Assembly: GCF_037893015.1 (NCBI RefSeq)
Contig: NC_133665.1
Span: 197,134,714-197,198,713 of the forward strand
Reading direction: 5' to 3'
DNA length: 64,000 nucleotides
DNA from: Macrotis lagotis
Lineage: Eukaryota; Chordata; Mammalia; Peramelemorphia; Peramelidae
Both the position numbers and the translations under genes were made by a program. Positions 1-11,319 of the stretch are shown here, in pieces; position 1 is the stretch's first letter, and every line of letters begins with the position of its first letter. The notes under the pieces are model-generated. The model was not told the origin of the DNA and did no database searches. It saw only the letters and a program-made list of their open reading frames with translations.

Positions 1-72
1 AACCACTCCAGTATCTTTGCCAAGGAAACCCCAAACAGGATCACAAACTGAACAACAACAACCAAAGGAAAG
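1..72 (+). repeat. SINE 3' end (MAR1/CORE-SINE type)
   Basis: The sequence opens inside the tail of a marsupial SINE: 'AACCACTCCAGTATCTTTGC' followed by a degraded copy of the usual tail and an ACAACAACAACC-type end. A related copy with the same 'AACCACTCCAGTATC' block lies near 56495. The head of this copy is outside the window. Family assignment is from memory of marsupial SINE consensus. Confidence 0.7.
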
Positions 73-119
73 GGTGCCTTCCAGCTCCATGGAGGTAGAA
101 TGTGCAGATCACTAGAGCA

Positions 120-350
120 ATATTTAAAGAAATTAATTCATACTTTTCACAGGAAGGTCAAATACTGAAGCTGAAGCTGAAGTCCTTTGGCCACATAATG
201 AGAGCATGGGACTGGTTGGAAATGACCGTGATCTGGAAAGACTGAAGGCAAAGGGCAAGGAAATGACAGAAGAAGAGGTGGTTAGACAGTGTATTGAAAG
301 GGATGAATGTGAACTTGGAGAGACTTGGGGGAGATAGTGGACAATAGAAG
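120..350 (+). mobile_element. RTE/BovB-type LINE fragment
   Basis: The translated + strand shows a degraded copy of the RTE/BovB C-terminal region: 'KLKLKSFGHIMRAWDW' and then 'MNVNLERLGGDSG', close to the family's typical 'LKYFGHIMRR' and 'MNMNLEKLREVVEDR'. The reading frame is broken by several stops, so this is a dead 5'-truncated fragment. It is a different RTE lineage from the copies at 27.5-28.8 kb and 42.6-48.7 kb. Confidence 0.65.
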
Positions 351-359
351 GGTTCTGTT

Positions 360-740
360 GGGGTCCGTGGGGTTCTGCTAGGCTCCCCTTCCTACCTTCC
401 CAACAGCTTCCACAGGGCATCCCACACAGCTGAGCCCCTCCCAGTAGAGAGAAGGAAGAGGAGCAAGGCTCAGCTCCCCCTGCCCCTCCTGCCTTGTGGG
501 CAGAACTGGTGACCCAGCAAAGGCCCCGATATGGAGGGAGGGCCTGGTAAGGGCCCAAGAGGCCCGGGAAAATGAAGGGAATTCAGAAAGGGAGCCTTCT
601 TGGGAGCCCCCCCAGCAGGAGAGAAACAATTCGGGCCTTTCACTGCTCTTCCCTTGCTCTGATCTAGTGGGGCTTGGTCTACTTGAGTCAAGTCTGAGCC
701 TGCTTGAGCCCCCACATGGCGGGGTGGAAGGGGAACACAC
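360..740. other. Unassigned stretch
   Basis: This is a moderately GC-rich stretch. Open frames of 90-141 codons exist on both strands, but none resembles a known protein and no splice-consistent exon was recognised. No repeat family was recognised either. Confidence 0.4.
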
Positions 741-741
741 A

Positions 742-835
742 TCTATAAAGCCCCTACTATGTGCTGGACCCAGTAGCATCTCATTGGATCTTCACAGCAG
801 CCCTGAATGGGGGCTACTATTATTATCCCATTGGT
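742..835 (-). repeat. MIR-type SINE fragment
   Basis: 'CCCCTACTATGTGCTGGACC' followed by 'CTCATTGGATCTTCACAGCA' and 'TATTATTATCCCATT' is the reverse complement of the MIR core and 3' region. It is short and diverged, as expected for an ancient mammalian copy. Confidence 0.65.
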
Positions 836-839
836 TTTG

Positions 840-1965
840 CTTGTGCAAAACTTTTTAAATTTTAAATAACCAAAATTATCTTTTATATTTTGTAATGCTC
901 TCTATTTCTACTTTGGACCTAAAAATCTGCCCTTATTTATAAATCTGTCAGCTAAAACTATTCCACAATCTCTTAATTTGCTTATGGTATTACCCTTTTG
1001 GTGTAAATCATGTACCCATTTTGACTTTATCTTGATATATGGTATGAGATGTTGGTCTCTATCAGGTTCTGCCTTACTGATTTCCAGTTTTCCCAGCAGT
1101 TTTTGCCAATGTGGTTTTACTCCAAAAGTTTAGCTCTCTGGGTTTATCTTATACTCGCCTAATCCATTACAATGATCCACCACTATATTTCTTTGCCAGT
1201 ACCATATTGTTTTGGTAACTATTGCTTTATAGTACAGTTAGATATCTAAAACACCTAAACCACTTTCTTTCAAATTTTTTATTTCATTGATTCACTGGAT
1301 ATCCTTGAACTTCTGTTCTTTTGGATGAATTTATTATTTTTATTTTTTCTGTTTTTAATTTTTCTAGCTCTACAAACTGTTTTTGATAGTTTGATTGGCA
1401 TTCCCTGAATAAGTAGATTTAGAGAGAATTGTCGTTTTTATTTATTGGCTTAGTTACCCATGAGCAATTAATATTTTCTAATTGTTTAGATCTGTGAAAA
1501 ATATTTTATAGTAGTGTTCAAATAGTTTCTGTCTTGTCAAATGTTTATATTCTCTCCATTTATTTTAAATGCAATTTCTCTTTTTTATCTCTTGTTACTG
1601 GACTTTTTTGGTTGAAAAAAAAGAAATGCTAATGACTTATGTGGGTTTATTTTGCATCCTGCAACTTTTCTAGACTTGTTCATAATTTCAAGTAGTTTTT
1701 AGTTGATATTCTAGGATTTCCAGTTAATTGCTATAGCTAATATTTCTAGCACAATATTAAATAATAGAGGGATAATGGACATCCTTGCTTCATCTCTAAT
1801 GATATTGGGAATGTGTCTGTCTTGTCCTCATTACAGATAATGCTTGTTGATGCTTTTAGAGAGAGACTGCTTTTCATTTATTCCTATGCTCTCTAGTGTT
1901 TTTTAATAGGAATGGATGCTATATTTTGCCAAAGGCTTTTTTCAAAGTTAGTCCATTCTAACTTC
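840..1965 (-). mobile_element. Old L1 ORF2 fragment, antisense
   Basis: This T-rich stretch reads as the reverse complement of an L1 ORF2 reverse-transcriptase region. Hallmarks include 'CCAGTACCATATTGTTTTGG' and the 'GCCAAAGGCTTTTTTC' block before the catalytic region. It is heavily diverged, with stops in all frames. A younger SINE lies next to its right end. Confidence 0.7.
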
Positions 1966-2027
1966 CAGTGAAGGTTGTTTTCTTTTTCAGTTTTTCTTTA
2001 TTCTATATCCTTCCTATCTTTTGTTTA

Positions 2028-2182
2028 TTTAGGTTTCTTTTTTTGCAAGGCAAACGGGGTTAAGTGGCTTGCCCAAGGCCACACAGCTGGGTAATTATTA
2101 AGTGTCTGAGAGCAGATTTGAACCCAGGTCCTCCTGACTCCAGGGCCGGTGCTTTATCCACTATGCCACCTAGCTGCCCCCC
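2028..2182 (-). repeat. WSINE/MAR-type tRNA SINE
   Basis: This is a near full-length copy in reverse orientation. It starts from the T-rich (poly-A) end, 'GCAAGGCAAACGGGGTTAAG', and finishes with 'GCCACCTAGCTGCCCC', the reverse complement of the SINE head. Confidence 0.9.
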
Positions 2183-2224
2183 ATCCTTCCTTTCTAAAAT
2201 TGCTTTCCTTTATCATTTCATTGA

Positions 2225-2475
2225 TAAAAAAATTTAAACTCTTTTTTTTATTTTAGAAAGGTTTTATTTATTTTCAGTTTTCCATTCCCCCCATCTTTCT
2301 TCCCTCCCCCCACTTCTCACAGAAGGCCGTTTGTTAGTCATTACATTGTCCCCATAGTATGCATTGATCTAAGCTGAATATGATGAGAGAGAAATCATAT
2401 TGTCTTATTATGTAATTCTGCTATATCTCATACTGCATGTTTCTTCCTTAAGGAAAATTTTAACTCTTAAAAAAC
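2225..2475 (-). mobile_element. L1 3'-UTR fragment, antisense
   Basis: Reversed, this matches the 3' UTR of the L1 at 43.1-47.2 kb: the G-rich tract (here 'CCTCCCCCCACTTCTCACAG'), 'GATGAGAGAGAAATCATAT' and the A-rich end. It is a short 5'-truncated insertion. Confidence 0.7.
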
Positions 2476-2827
2476 AGTGTTCAAGTTATGTTTTTCTTTA
2501 AGGATTTGTTTGTAGATGGTTTGGAGACATTCTCTTCTGTGTTCATGTCTTGAGGATCTCTATTACCACAAAGGCTCATTTTGATGGATTTTTTTTTGTG
2601 TTTACTCATTCTTCCAGAATATTTCCTTATTCTGACTTGATGCCACAACTTCCCTGTTGGGATTTGGATCTGAGAGCAAGATCTGCCACTGGACAACTAG
2701 TCATCTGGGGAATCCTGCTCATTGCAAGAGGCAAATAGATGAAGGCAGAGGCTTGGATTGAATAATTCCTGGTTCCTTTGTTCAGCCTTAATCTCATCCC
2801 TTCCAGGGTCAAGAATCCTCAAGAAGA

Positions 2828-2980
2828 GGGCAGCTAGGTGGCATAGTGGATAAAGCACCGGCCCTGGAGTCAGGAGTACCTGGGTTCAAATCTGGTCTCA
2901 GACACTTAATAATTCCCTAGCTGTGTGGCCTTTGGCAAGCCACTTAACCCCATTGCCTTGCAAAAACCTAAAAAAAAAGA
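2828..2980 (+). repeat. WSINE/MAR-type tRNA SINE
   Basis: A full-length sense copy from 'GGGCAGCTAGGTGGCATAG', through 'GGTTCAAATCTGGTCTCAG' (pol III B-box-like), to 'CCTTGCAAAAACCTAAAAAA'. Confidence 0.92.
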
Positions 2981-3130
2981 GAGAGAGGATGATTACCAGG
3001 ACTTACCAGGAGTGCTTCTTGGTCATTTCTGTTCTTCTTGGTCCTCTAAAGCCACTTGTTCTCAAGACCCTTTGAACATGGCTCCTGTTCAGATAACTAG
3101 AATTTATTTTAAATGAAAGCAAACATTCTT

Positions 3131-4056
3131 TTTTTGTAGAAAGATTTCATTTATTTTGAGTTTTACAGTTTTTCCCCCCAATCTCTCTCTTCCCTCCCCC
3201 CACCCCACACAGAAGGTAGTCTGTTAGTCTTTCTGTTGTTTCCATGTTATATGTTGATCTAAGTTGAATGTGATGAGAGAGAAATCATATCCTTAAGGAA
3301 GAAAAATGAAGTATAAGAGATAGTAAGATTGCACAATAAGATAACCGTTTTTTTCTAAGTTAAAAGTAACAGTTTTTTTGGTCTTTGTTCAAACTCCATA
3401 ATTCTTTCTCTGGATACAGATGATATTCTCTATCGCAGATACCCCAAATTATCCCTGATTGTTGCACTGATGTAATCAAAGTTGATCATCACCCTCATGT
3501 TGCTGTTAGGGTGTACAGTGTTCTTCTGGTTCTTTTCATCTCACTCAGCATCAGTTAATGCAGGCTTCCCTGAATTCCCATCCCTCCTGGTTTCTAATAG
3601 AACAATAGTGTTACATGACATACATAGACCACAGTTTGCTAAGCCATTCCCCAATTGAAGGACATTTACTTAATTTCGAATTCTTTGCCACCACAAATAG
3701 GGCTGCTATGAATATTTTTGTACAGGTGATATTTTTACCCTTTTTCCTCATCTCTTCTATAGACCCAGTAGTGGTATTGCTGGATCAAAGAGAATGCACA
3801 TTTTTGTTGCCCTTTGGGTAAAATTCCAAATTGCTCTCCAAAAAGGTTGGATGAGTTCACAGCTCCACCAACAATGCATTAGTGTCCCAGATTTCCACAT
3901 CCCTTCCAATATTTCTAGTCATATTAGTCAGTCTAAGAGGTATGAAGTGGTACCTCAGAGATGCTTTAATTTGCATTTCTCTAATAAGTAATAATTTAGA
4001 GCAATTTTTCATGTGACTATGGATCACTTTGACTTCCTCATCTGTAAATTGCCTTT
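3131..4056 (-). mobile_element. 5'-truncated L1 with target-site duplication
   Basis: This is the last 0.9 kb of a marsupial L1 inserted in reverse: poly-A side at 3131, 3' UTR, then the ORF2 C-terminus antisense up to 4056. A perfect 15-bp target-site duplication, AAAGCAAACATTCTT, flanks it at 3116-3130 and 4057-4071, which fixes both ends. It belongs to the same L1 group as the copies at 13.6 kb and 43.1 kb. The perfect duplication suggests it is younger than the L2 and MIR fragments around it. Confidence 0.9.
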
Positions 4057-4071
4057 AAAGCAAACATTCTT

Positions 4072-5115
4072 ATGAAAAGGAGAGCAATGAATGCCCAGAC
4101 CAGGTGACATAGGTAGAAATATTCCAGATATTAGAGAAGACATTACAATGATAGAGTCCAAAGTTCAGAATTAGATGGCTTTCCCCTCTCCTGGAAGAAA
4201 GGGCTCACTAAATGTTAATGTGAAGATCAGAATGGCTAGGACAACGTTGTAATGACTGTGACAGAAAATTCTAAGAGATGGAGCAAATGTGCTTTTTTCC
4301 ATTGGACATTGAAATTCAAATTGCATCTTCTGCACTCCAATTTCTGTTTCTTAAGGTGCCCTGCCTGCTCTGTTCCCATCATCTAGACACATTTCCATTC
4401 CTTCTGTCTGCTTTTCATTCTCCTTCCCTTTTCACTGTCAAGCTGGCTTTGCCTCCCACTGCCTCTCTCTGTTGCTCATCATCTTTCTCCACAAGATAGA
4501 ATAGATGAGTTCTTGACCTTGGCTGCAATGATTCTCCATCTGGCAGGAAAGTCCAATATTTACTGATTTGGGAGATTTTTAAAGCTTTTTTGTCCCTCTT
4601 ATTCTGACAACTGATTTACCTTGATTGGACTTTTGAATGAAATTATGAGAGTCTCTGCTACTTCTTCAATTCACCTCAGTTTAACTTAACCAACATGCAT
4701 AAGGCATCTGTTAAATGTCTGTCACAAGACTAGGCCCTGGGGATACATAACTAAAGGGAAAGACACTGCCCATCTACCATTTTTCATCACCAACAAGTTT
4801 TTTAGGTCAGAATTGAGAGATTTCAGGTACACAGTACTATATCTCTCATTTTCATTTTCTTCTTTGTTGTCTTTCTTCTTTGTCTTAATTTTTAGTTTTA
4901 CACTCACAAGTGATAATTTGTTCATATACAGATATCAGTGGTTTTTTTGTCTATTGAAAATAATAAACTTCGTAGTTTTTATGGGGGGAAGTCATGACTT
5001 AGTGCTAGGTATGTATTCCAATGATTTTCTCTAGGAAAAAGTCCTCCTCTATAGACTGCTGTGAAGTCTACCAGTTGTTGGTCTCCTTCACACCTTAATT
5101 ACCCAGAAAACGGGT
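4072..5115. other. Unassigned intergenic stretch
   Basis: No gene was recognised. A weak ancient-repeat signature ('TAGGCCCTGGGGATACATAA') sits at about 4690-4790, and a CT-rich stretch at 4330-4500 may be L2-derived. Open frames of 67-73 codons here have no recognisable product. Confidence 0.35.
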
Positions 5116-5117
5116 AA

Positions 5118-5355
5118 TTATAATGGCTACTTAGTAGAAGATAAAGCCCTGAGCCTGGAGTCAGGAGGACCTGAATCCAAATCTGACCTCAGACATTTAC
5201 TAGCTGTGTAAGCCTCATCTATCACGGTTTCCTCATCTAGAAAAATGGAAATAGCAATAGCATCTACCTCCCAGGGTTGTCTTGAGGACCAAATGGGATC
5301 AAGTGATTATCAAAGGTTCTGGCATTATGTAGACATTTAATAAATGTTTATTTCC
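5118..5355 (+). repeat. CORE-SINE (MIR/MAR-type)
   Basis: A degraded tRNA-like head ('GAGCCTGGAGTCAGGAGGAC') is followed by a CORE-SINE body: 'TTTCCTCATCTAGAAAAATG', 'ACCTCCCAGGGTTGTCTTGA' and an end near 'AATAAATGTTTATT'. Confidence 0.75.
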
Positions 5356-5359
5356 TTCC

Positions 5360-5804
5360 TTCCTGAGCCACCCTTTGCAGAAGACTTTTCACTATCCTCC
5401 TCCATATTCCTCACCTTTACATGGAAGTCATGAAATACGATTTTTATATTTAATTTGAAGGGTCTTATAGAACATTTGAGGTTTAAGCTTGAGGCAAATA
5501 TGATTATGGCTTGCCAATAGCCCTTGGAATTTGTGAGGCTGCTTTCCTGGGCCCACATGCATGCCCTTCCAGGTACATGCCAAGGCTTTTGTCCTGCTAG
5601 GCTAGTCTTTGGGAGCTCAGGGTCCCTCTCTACTATGAAGAGACATCAGAGGAATACTTTGTGAATGCTGCCTCATAGACAGCAAGACTCTTGGGAGCTC
5701 TTGGAAGCTATTATGACAGAAATCTCTCTGATCATAGACCTCAGGTCAGACACCACACAGGGAAATGGTTGTTCACCAGAGGTATTCACCATTGTGATGA
5801 AGTC
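5360..5804. other. Unassigned intergenic stretch
   Basis: No gene or repeat was recognised. The open frame at 5337-5558 (-) gives no familiar product. Confidence 0.3.
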
Positions 5805-6190
5805 TGTCAGTCACTAAGTATTTTTAAGTAACTTCTATGTGGTGAACACTGTGCCAAGTGCTGAGGCCATAAGGAGAAGCAGAAGGTAGCCCCATCCTCC
5901 AGGAGCTCACAATCTAATGGGGGTAGACCAGCAAGAAAAGAACTAAAACATTTACAGTGGGAAAGCACTAAATTAGGAGGGATTGGAGAAAAGGGGGACT
6001 TTAGTTGAAATGGGAAGGAAACCAGAGAATCAGAAGAGGAGGGAGAGTATTTCAGAAATTGGGAATGACCAGAGAGAATGCCCAGTCCCTGGAGATGGAG
6101 TTTGTGGCTCATGGAAGAGCCAGGAGACTGGAGTCACTAGTCTGAAGAGTATTGGAGAGAGAAATTTAAAGGGTAAGAGATTTGTTGAGT
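5805..6190 (-). repeat. L2-related old LINE fragment
   Basis: Old-repeat signatures run in order: 'CACTGTGCCAAGTGCTGAGG', 'CCAGGAGCTCACAATCTAAT', then 'GGGAGAGTATTTCAGAAATT' and 'GGCTCATGGAAGAGCCAGGA'. These resemble reverse-complement segments of mammalian L2-group elements. No coding potential is visible. Confidence 0.5.
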
Positions 6191-6199
6191 TCAAGTCAA

Positions 6200-7435
6200 G
6201 AAGGGATATTTGAAAATAATAAGTGTTAGGGCTAATGAACCATCCCTTTGGATGTTCTCTTCCTCAGTGGGTTTCATCAAGTCCCACAATACTGCAGAGC
6301 TTCCATGAAGAAATCTGCATCATTCAAAGGAGTCTGACCCATCCATCTCTAAGGAAGAAACAAGGGTATAAAGAATAGCTGTATCCCAAATTTCAACATG
6401 CAATTGGATGTGTACCCTATAGAGTTTTTCTAAAAGACAGTACAGATGGCTCATGAACTGGACCTCCAGTGGAACAGGTACTTTTGGAAATTGCTGGGCT
6501 CTTTTGCTGACCCCAATCTTCCTAGTTTATTAAAAGGGCAAATATGTTACCAGTGTTGCCGGTATGCCAGTGCTTTTGAAAAGAAGAACAATTTTTTGCT
6601 CCCAAACTTTGGTTGGATCCCAAAGAGAATTTGAGGGAGGGCATGGATGGGAGTCACACAAGATGACTTGGGAGGATTGGGTGGAGAGATGCTTCACTCG
6701 ACAGAACTCTTCATGGAGGAAAAGAAAGCCATGTGATGATTGGAGAGTCTTCTTAAGAACACTAGAGTATGAGATGACACAGTAAAACAAACTCCGTCCA
6801 CTCCTTTATTTGGCTCTCCAAGGGTCAATTCCATACTGAATTGGTCCTCTGCTAATTTCTCATTTTGGGGGTTGGTTCACCAAGAGCTGCTCAGACATAA
6901 AAGGATAAAAAAATCCTAGAAATCTGACATGAGGAGACAACTCAAATGGGAATGAGATCAATCCTGAATGCAAATCCCTGGCCTTCTCTTCACCAGCCAC
7001 ATCCACTGACTCTAAGCTGGGAGTCTTTATGGCCATACCTCTTGAAAGCCTGGCTCTTAGGTCCCTGGGGCATGAGAATGGAAATTTATTCAGCATAATG
7101 ATTGAATTCACAACTTCAATTTTCTCCAAGCATGCTGTGACATGTAAGTTCTATGAGCAATGACAAGAGTAGGGAGAAGGAAGCTGTTTTTAATATCATT
7201 TTAAAATATTTTTGAATTTCCTTTATACAGGTGAAAATGAGGCCACTTCTCAGGATGACTCTGGGTTTTCACTTCCCCAAAGCAAAGATGCCCCTGCTGG
7301 TGATGCTCTGATTGGTAGCCTCAGGGCTGGCTTTGGAAGGGGCTGTGACCTCCTATGGACAAGGAGGCACATGGGCCACCAGTTCCAAGAGTCAAAGGGG
7401 TTAGAGACCAGAATCCAATAATACATTTTTTATAA
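6200..7435. other. Unassigned non-coding stretch
   Basis: No repeat was recognised. At 7212 an acceptor-like 'TTTCCTTTATACAG' is followed by a 200-nt open frame without a recognisable product. A real exon cannot be excluded but is not supported. Confidence 0.3.
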
Positions 7436-8403
7436 GAAATATATTCAAAACAGAAAAAAAACACACATAGTTGGAGCAGAATTCATTTTGCTGTAAAAAG
7501 GCAGAGGGACAAATCATGGTCTCAGACAAAATAATAATTAAAAACAGGCAATTAAAAGGGATAAAGAGGGAGACTACATTTCACTTTGGCAATGACAATG
7601 AATCATTACTGATACTAAACACATATGCACCAAATGCCATGAATATAAATTCTTAAAGGGAAGATTAAATGAACTACAAGGGTAAATAAAGCTATAATAA
7701 TAGTGCTCAGTTTGTATCTCTTGGTCCTAGCTAAAGACAATAAAAATAAACAAAAAAGAAATGAAGAACCTGAGCAGAATATTACAAAATTAGATATTGT
7801 AGCCCTCTGGAAGTAAAGAATAGGAATAGAAAGGAACAAATCTATTTCTCATCTCTGCACCTTCATGAAGAAAAATATTGACCCATATATTAAAGCATAA
7901 AAAACCTTATAAACAAATGCATCAGAAATATTAAAAGCATTCTTTACCAATTATAACAATAAAATTATATTCAATGAAGGGCTTTAAATCAAAGATTAAA
8001 AATTAATTATAAGTTAAATTGAAATCTAAAAGAATAGGTGACTCAAAGAAAAATCATCCAAATAATCAATAATTTCACTAAAAGGAATGACAATTTTGAG
8101 ACAATATACCAAAATTTTTGGTATCCAATCAAAACAGTGCTTCAAGGGAAATTTATATCTCTAAACACCAATAAAAGAGAAAAAACAATGAAGTAAGGAT
8201 ACAACTAACCTCCCCCCATAAAGACTTTTAAATTTGAAATAAAATATTAGCAAGGAGATAATGACAATGACTTACAAAGATCATGCACTATGAAGAGGAT
8301 GATTTTTATATCCAGAATGTCCATATTGGTTCAATACTAGGGAAACTCTGACTATAATTTGCCAAGTTAATAACAAAATTGCAAGATTGTGTCAATAAAT
8401 GAT
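7436..8403 (+). mobile_element. L1 ORF2 fragment (endonuclease region onward)
   Basis: Translation shows 'NESLLILNTYAPNAMN', the L1 endonuclease block usually read as 'ILNIYAPN'. Degraded downstream ORF2 follows ('AAGGGAAATTTATATCTCTA', 'CATATTGGTTCAATACTAGG'). Stops are frequent and internal segments are missing. It ends against an RTE-tailed SINE at about 8404. Confidence 0.75.
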
Positions 8404-8895
8404 GCTTGTCCTTCATTCTTTTTTTTTTAGGTTTTTGTAAGGCAAACAGGGTTAAGTGGCTTGCCCAAGGCCACACAGCTAGATAATTATTAAGTGTCTG
8501 AGACCGGATTTGAACCCAGGTACTCCTGACTCCAAGGCCGGTGCTTTATCCACTACACCACCTAGACAGCCCCTGTTCTTCATTCTTGAAGAAAGAAGGT
8601 GATGCCATGACATGCCATGAATTGGATCTGAGTGAGGGGAGGTTGTGCCAAGCTACCGGCCTCACTTGCTCCTCTGGAGTTGCCTGAGTCCATTGACCAG
8701 ATAGGAATCAAGACTTTGGACAGACTCCTAACTCCCACTTCCCATCCCACAGGAGTCAACTGAGCAGAGGCTTTTGAGCCTCTACTGGAGGCTCCCAAAA
8801 TCCAGGTGCCTGTCCATCTGAAAACTCTGATGGTGGAAAGGGAATCCGGCTTCAGTTTGCCTCTTCTCGTCCACTGGGTCCAAGCCCTTCTAGAC
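8404..8895 (-). repeat. RTE-tailed marsupial SINE (MAR4-like), interrupted
   Basis: The element begins 'TTGTCCTTCATTCTT' and, after an inserted SINE, resumes 'GAAGAAAGAAGGTGATGCCA', 'GAATTGGATCTGAGTGAGGG' and 'CCTCTGGAGTTGCCTGAGTC'. Its edge is the reverse complement of the RTE 3' end ('GAATGAAGGACAA'), so it lies in - orientation and was probably mobilised by an RTE LINE. A WSINE occupies 8421-8577 inside it. The name MAR4 is from memory. Confidence 0.65.
8421..8577 (-). repeat. WSINE/MAR-type SINE nested in MAR4-like element
   Basis: A reversed full-length SINE runs from T-run and 'GTAAGGCAAACAGGGTTAAG' to 'CACCTAGACAGCCCCT'. Target-site duplication CTTCATTCTT lies at 8411-8420 and 8578-8587, inside the MAR4-like sequence. 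The nesting shows it is younger than its host. Confidence 0.9.
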
Positions 8896-8899
8896 ATTC

Positions 8900-9290
8900 T
8901 CCAACTGCCAAGGTCTGTTTTAAACCTTCGTGCTCAGAACTGAACACACAACTGTGGTCTGATGAGGTCAGAAGTCAGGGGTACTCACCACCTTCTTCCA
9001 GGAAACTTGTCCCTACTTAATGGAGTCCAGGATTGCCTCCAGTTTCTTCAGCTGCCTCATCACTGTCCTCCTGGCTCATGGAGTCTATGGTTCACCACAG
9101 CCCCCCAGGTCTCCAAGGATGATATCTGCAATTGTCTCTAGCCTCAGTGGGTGAGCTATCCCTCTTGACTTTGTATCATCTGCAAACTTAGGGCTTTTAT
9201 GCACTTACTGATAAAACATATCAGCAAACAGGACCCAGCTCAGATCCCTGGGACACTCCACAGGAGTTTTCTTGACAAGATGTAATTTAA
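8900..9290 (-). mobile_element. CR1/L3-type LINE fragment, antisense
   Basis: 'GCTATCCCTCTTGACTTTGT', 'ATCATCTGCAAACTTAGGGC' and 'CCTGGGACACTCCACAGGAG' are the antisense signature of CR1/L3 reverse-transcriptase sequence. The copy is broken and old. Confidence 0.7.
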
Positions 9291-9319
9291 TCCTTAACAA
9301 ATACATGTTTGAAGGGTCT

Positions 9320-9780
9320 GGCTCTTTAAACACAGGAGGGCAGAGATCATGTTTTGACCTTTTTGTTGATATCTCCAACACTCTGTTTGGCTCTTATAAA
9401 TGGTCCCTAGTAATCAGAGGCTGTCCCCCACTTCACAACCAAAAGACCTGCTCCCTGTCCTCAGCTTTCTGTCTGCTCTGCCTAGACCGGCTTTGCTCAG
9501 GCTGGCTCCCATGCCTGGCAGGCTCTTCCTCCTCATGTCTGCCCTTTGGCACCCTGAGCTCCTCCTCCATGTTTCAACCCAAGTGCTGCTTCCTGTGGCA
9601 CCCTGAGGTTACCCTGTGCCTGCTGGCTTGTTTGTTATTGAATTATCTGTGTCACTGCTCCCCCACACTAAAATGTGCCCTTTTGAGGGGCAGGACTGTT
9701 TCCCATCTCTATAACTCCAATCCCTAGCCTCTAGTAGATTTAAGCAGTGTTTGATAACTGCCTTGAATTGACTATAAAGA
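9320..9780 (+). mobile_element. L2 LINE 3' fragment
   Basis: Sense-strand L2 3' features appear in order: 'CCATGCCTGGCAGGCTCTTC', 'TTTTGAGGGGCAGGACTG', 'AACTCCAATCCCTAGCCTC', and a degraded '...AGTGTTTGATAACTG' end. The 151-codon open frame at 9272-9727 runs through it but is an artefact of the repeat. Confidence 0.65.
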
Positions 9781-9824
9781 TGAGGGTCTATTGAGCATGT
9801 CATATAAGGAGCAGGATGCCCCAA

Positions 9825-10030
9825 AGTTTGGCTGCCAATGTTTGGGGGAGTTTCCAGGGAGAGTAACCAGGATGAGAAAGGGCCTTGTGTTCACACCTGC
9901 TCATTCATTACCTGGTCAGCTAAAGGCATCAGGTCTTTCTGTCAGTCCCAATGGAAGGTCTGTTGAGCTTAGACTTGTCTCCCTTGACCCCAAAGTAAAG
10001 GATGGGTTGAACAGAGGCAACTTGAGGGTC
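9825..10030 (+). mobile_element. Possible CR1/L3 3' fragment
   Basis: 'GAGAGTAACCAGGATGAGAA' resembles the start of the CR1/L3 3' region seen more fully at 20.7-21.2 kb. The rest is weak. Confidence 0.35.
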
Positions 10031-11160
10031 TGGCATTAGCATTCACTTCTTGAGAACAATCCTATATTTAGGTTGACTGCCTGGGAGGCCACATCTCAGA
10101 GGCATCAGAGCTTCTTCCTCCTCAGATTTTTGGAGTGGGATTTTGTCCAAGACCTCGACTCTTTTTTTAGCTTATGTTTTTTTCCTGGAGTTCATGGGGA
10201 GAACAGCAATGTGCAGGGCAGGCCTGGGCCTCCTTGACTTGTCCACTATACCCTCAATTGTCACCTTGGAGACAGGGGCACCACCTGGGTATGTCTGGTT
10301 CCCTCTTCCAGAAATCATACACCTGGCTCCATGTGGACCACTCCCATCTAGACTGGAGACTCCTTGAAGTCCAGGAAAGCCTTATAATCTTTAAATATGG
10401 AATGTAGGGCTAGGTATATGTTCACAAGGTCTGAAAATAACTGCAGATCTGATATTTTCTCAGCCCATGGGTGCCCCTGTCAACTTTGCCTGACTGGGTG
10501 TATCTCACCTTGTTCTGTGCTGTTGGTACTATGAAAAGGATGCCCCCTGCCTCACTGTGGTCAGGTGATTTAGACCTAGCTCATCTTGGAAACAAGACCT
10601 ATTAGAAGCTAAGGAGACAATGGCTGGCCCAGTCAGATCCGTGGATGCCTCATATCCTGGGACAGTAGGGGGTGAGATGAATCTGTGATATTCTTGGCTG
10701 CCTGGTGCCATCAAGGATAGTCCCTCAAGCTGAAGACCCTATCAGAAGTGCTGAAGGCAGGAGGGGAGCCAGTGTCCTTGAAGAGTCTGAAATAGCAAAT
10801 TGGCCCTGCAGTATTTACAGAATCAGGCTAAACCTCCAGAGGCCAGAGAATTGCAGAGAAATTAATGCACTGAATTCATACAATGGAGGGAAAAGCAGAG
10901 AAGGGTCCCAGGAGCATCTTGACAATGAATAATTCCATCAGAACTGGATGTACAAATGAAATCAATCATTCTGGGGGATGCTCAGTCACACATTCACACA
11001 AAGGGTAACTATTGGGGGAATAAGAAATCAACTCACCTGAAATTGGGATGATCTGGGTGACACTGGAGACGAGAAGGAAATAAAAATAGAAATAAATAGC
11101 TTTTCTCTTAAAGGGCTTTCTTTTATATTAAGCAATTGTTTTCTTGTTAAAATGTGTAGA
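10031..11160. other. Unassigned non-coding stretch
   Basis: Several open frames of 60-82 codons exist on both strands, but none has a known motif. No repeat was recognised. Confidence 0.3.
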
Positions 11161-11162
11161 AC

Positions 11163-11317
11163 AGGGGCAGTTAGGTGGCTCAGTGGATAGAGCACCAGCC
11201 CTGGAGTCAGGAGGACCTGAGTTCAAATCCGACCTCAGACACTTAATAATTACCTAGCTGTGTGGCCTTGGGCAAGTCACTTAATCCCATTGCCTTGCAA
11301 AAAACACTAAAAAAAAT
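11163..11317 (+). repeat. WSINE/MAR-type tRNA SINE
   Basis: A sense copy from 'AGGGGCAGTTAGGTGGCTCA' through 'GTTCAAATCCGACCTCAG' to 'CATTGCCTTGCAAAAAACAC'. Confidence 0.92.
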
Positions 11318-11319
11318 GT

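Noticed and set aside
2828-2900. tRNA-like sequences with B-box motifs (also at 11.2 and 41.1 kb)
   Set aside because: They are heads of WSINE elements. No intact cloverleaf tRNA gene was recognised.
7212-7421. Acceptor-like site followed by a 69-codon open frame
   Set aside because: No protein similarity, no matching donor or partner exon. Chance splice-like sites are common.
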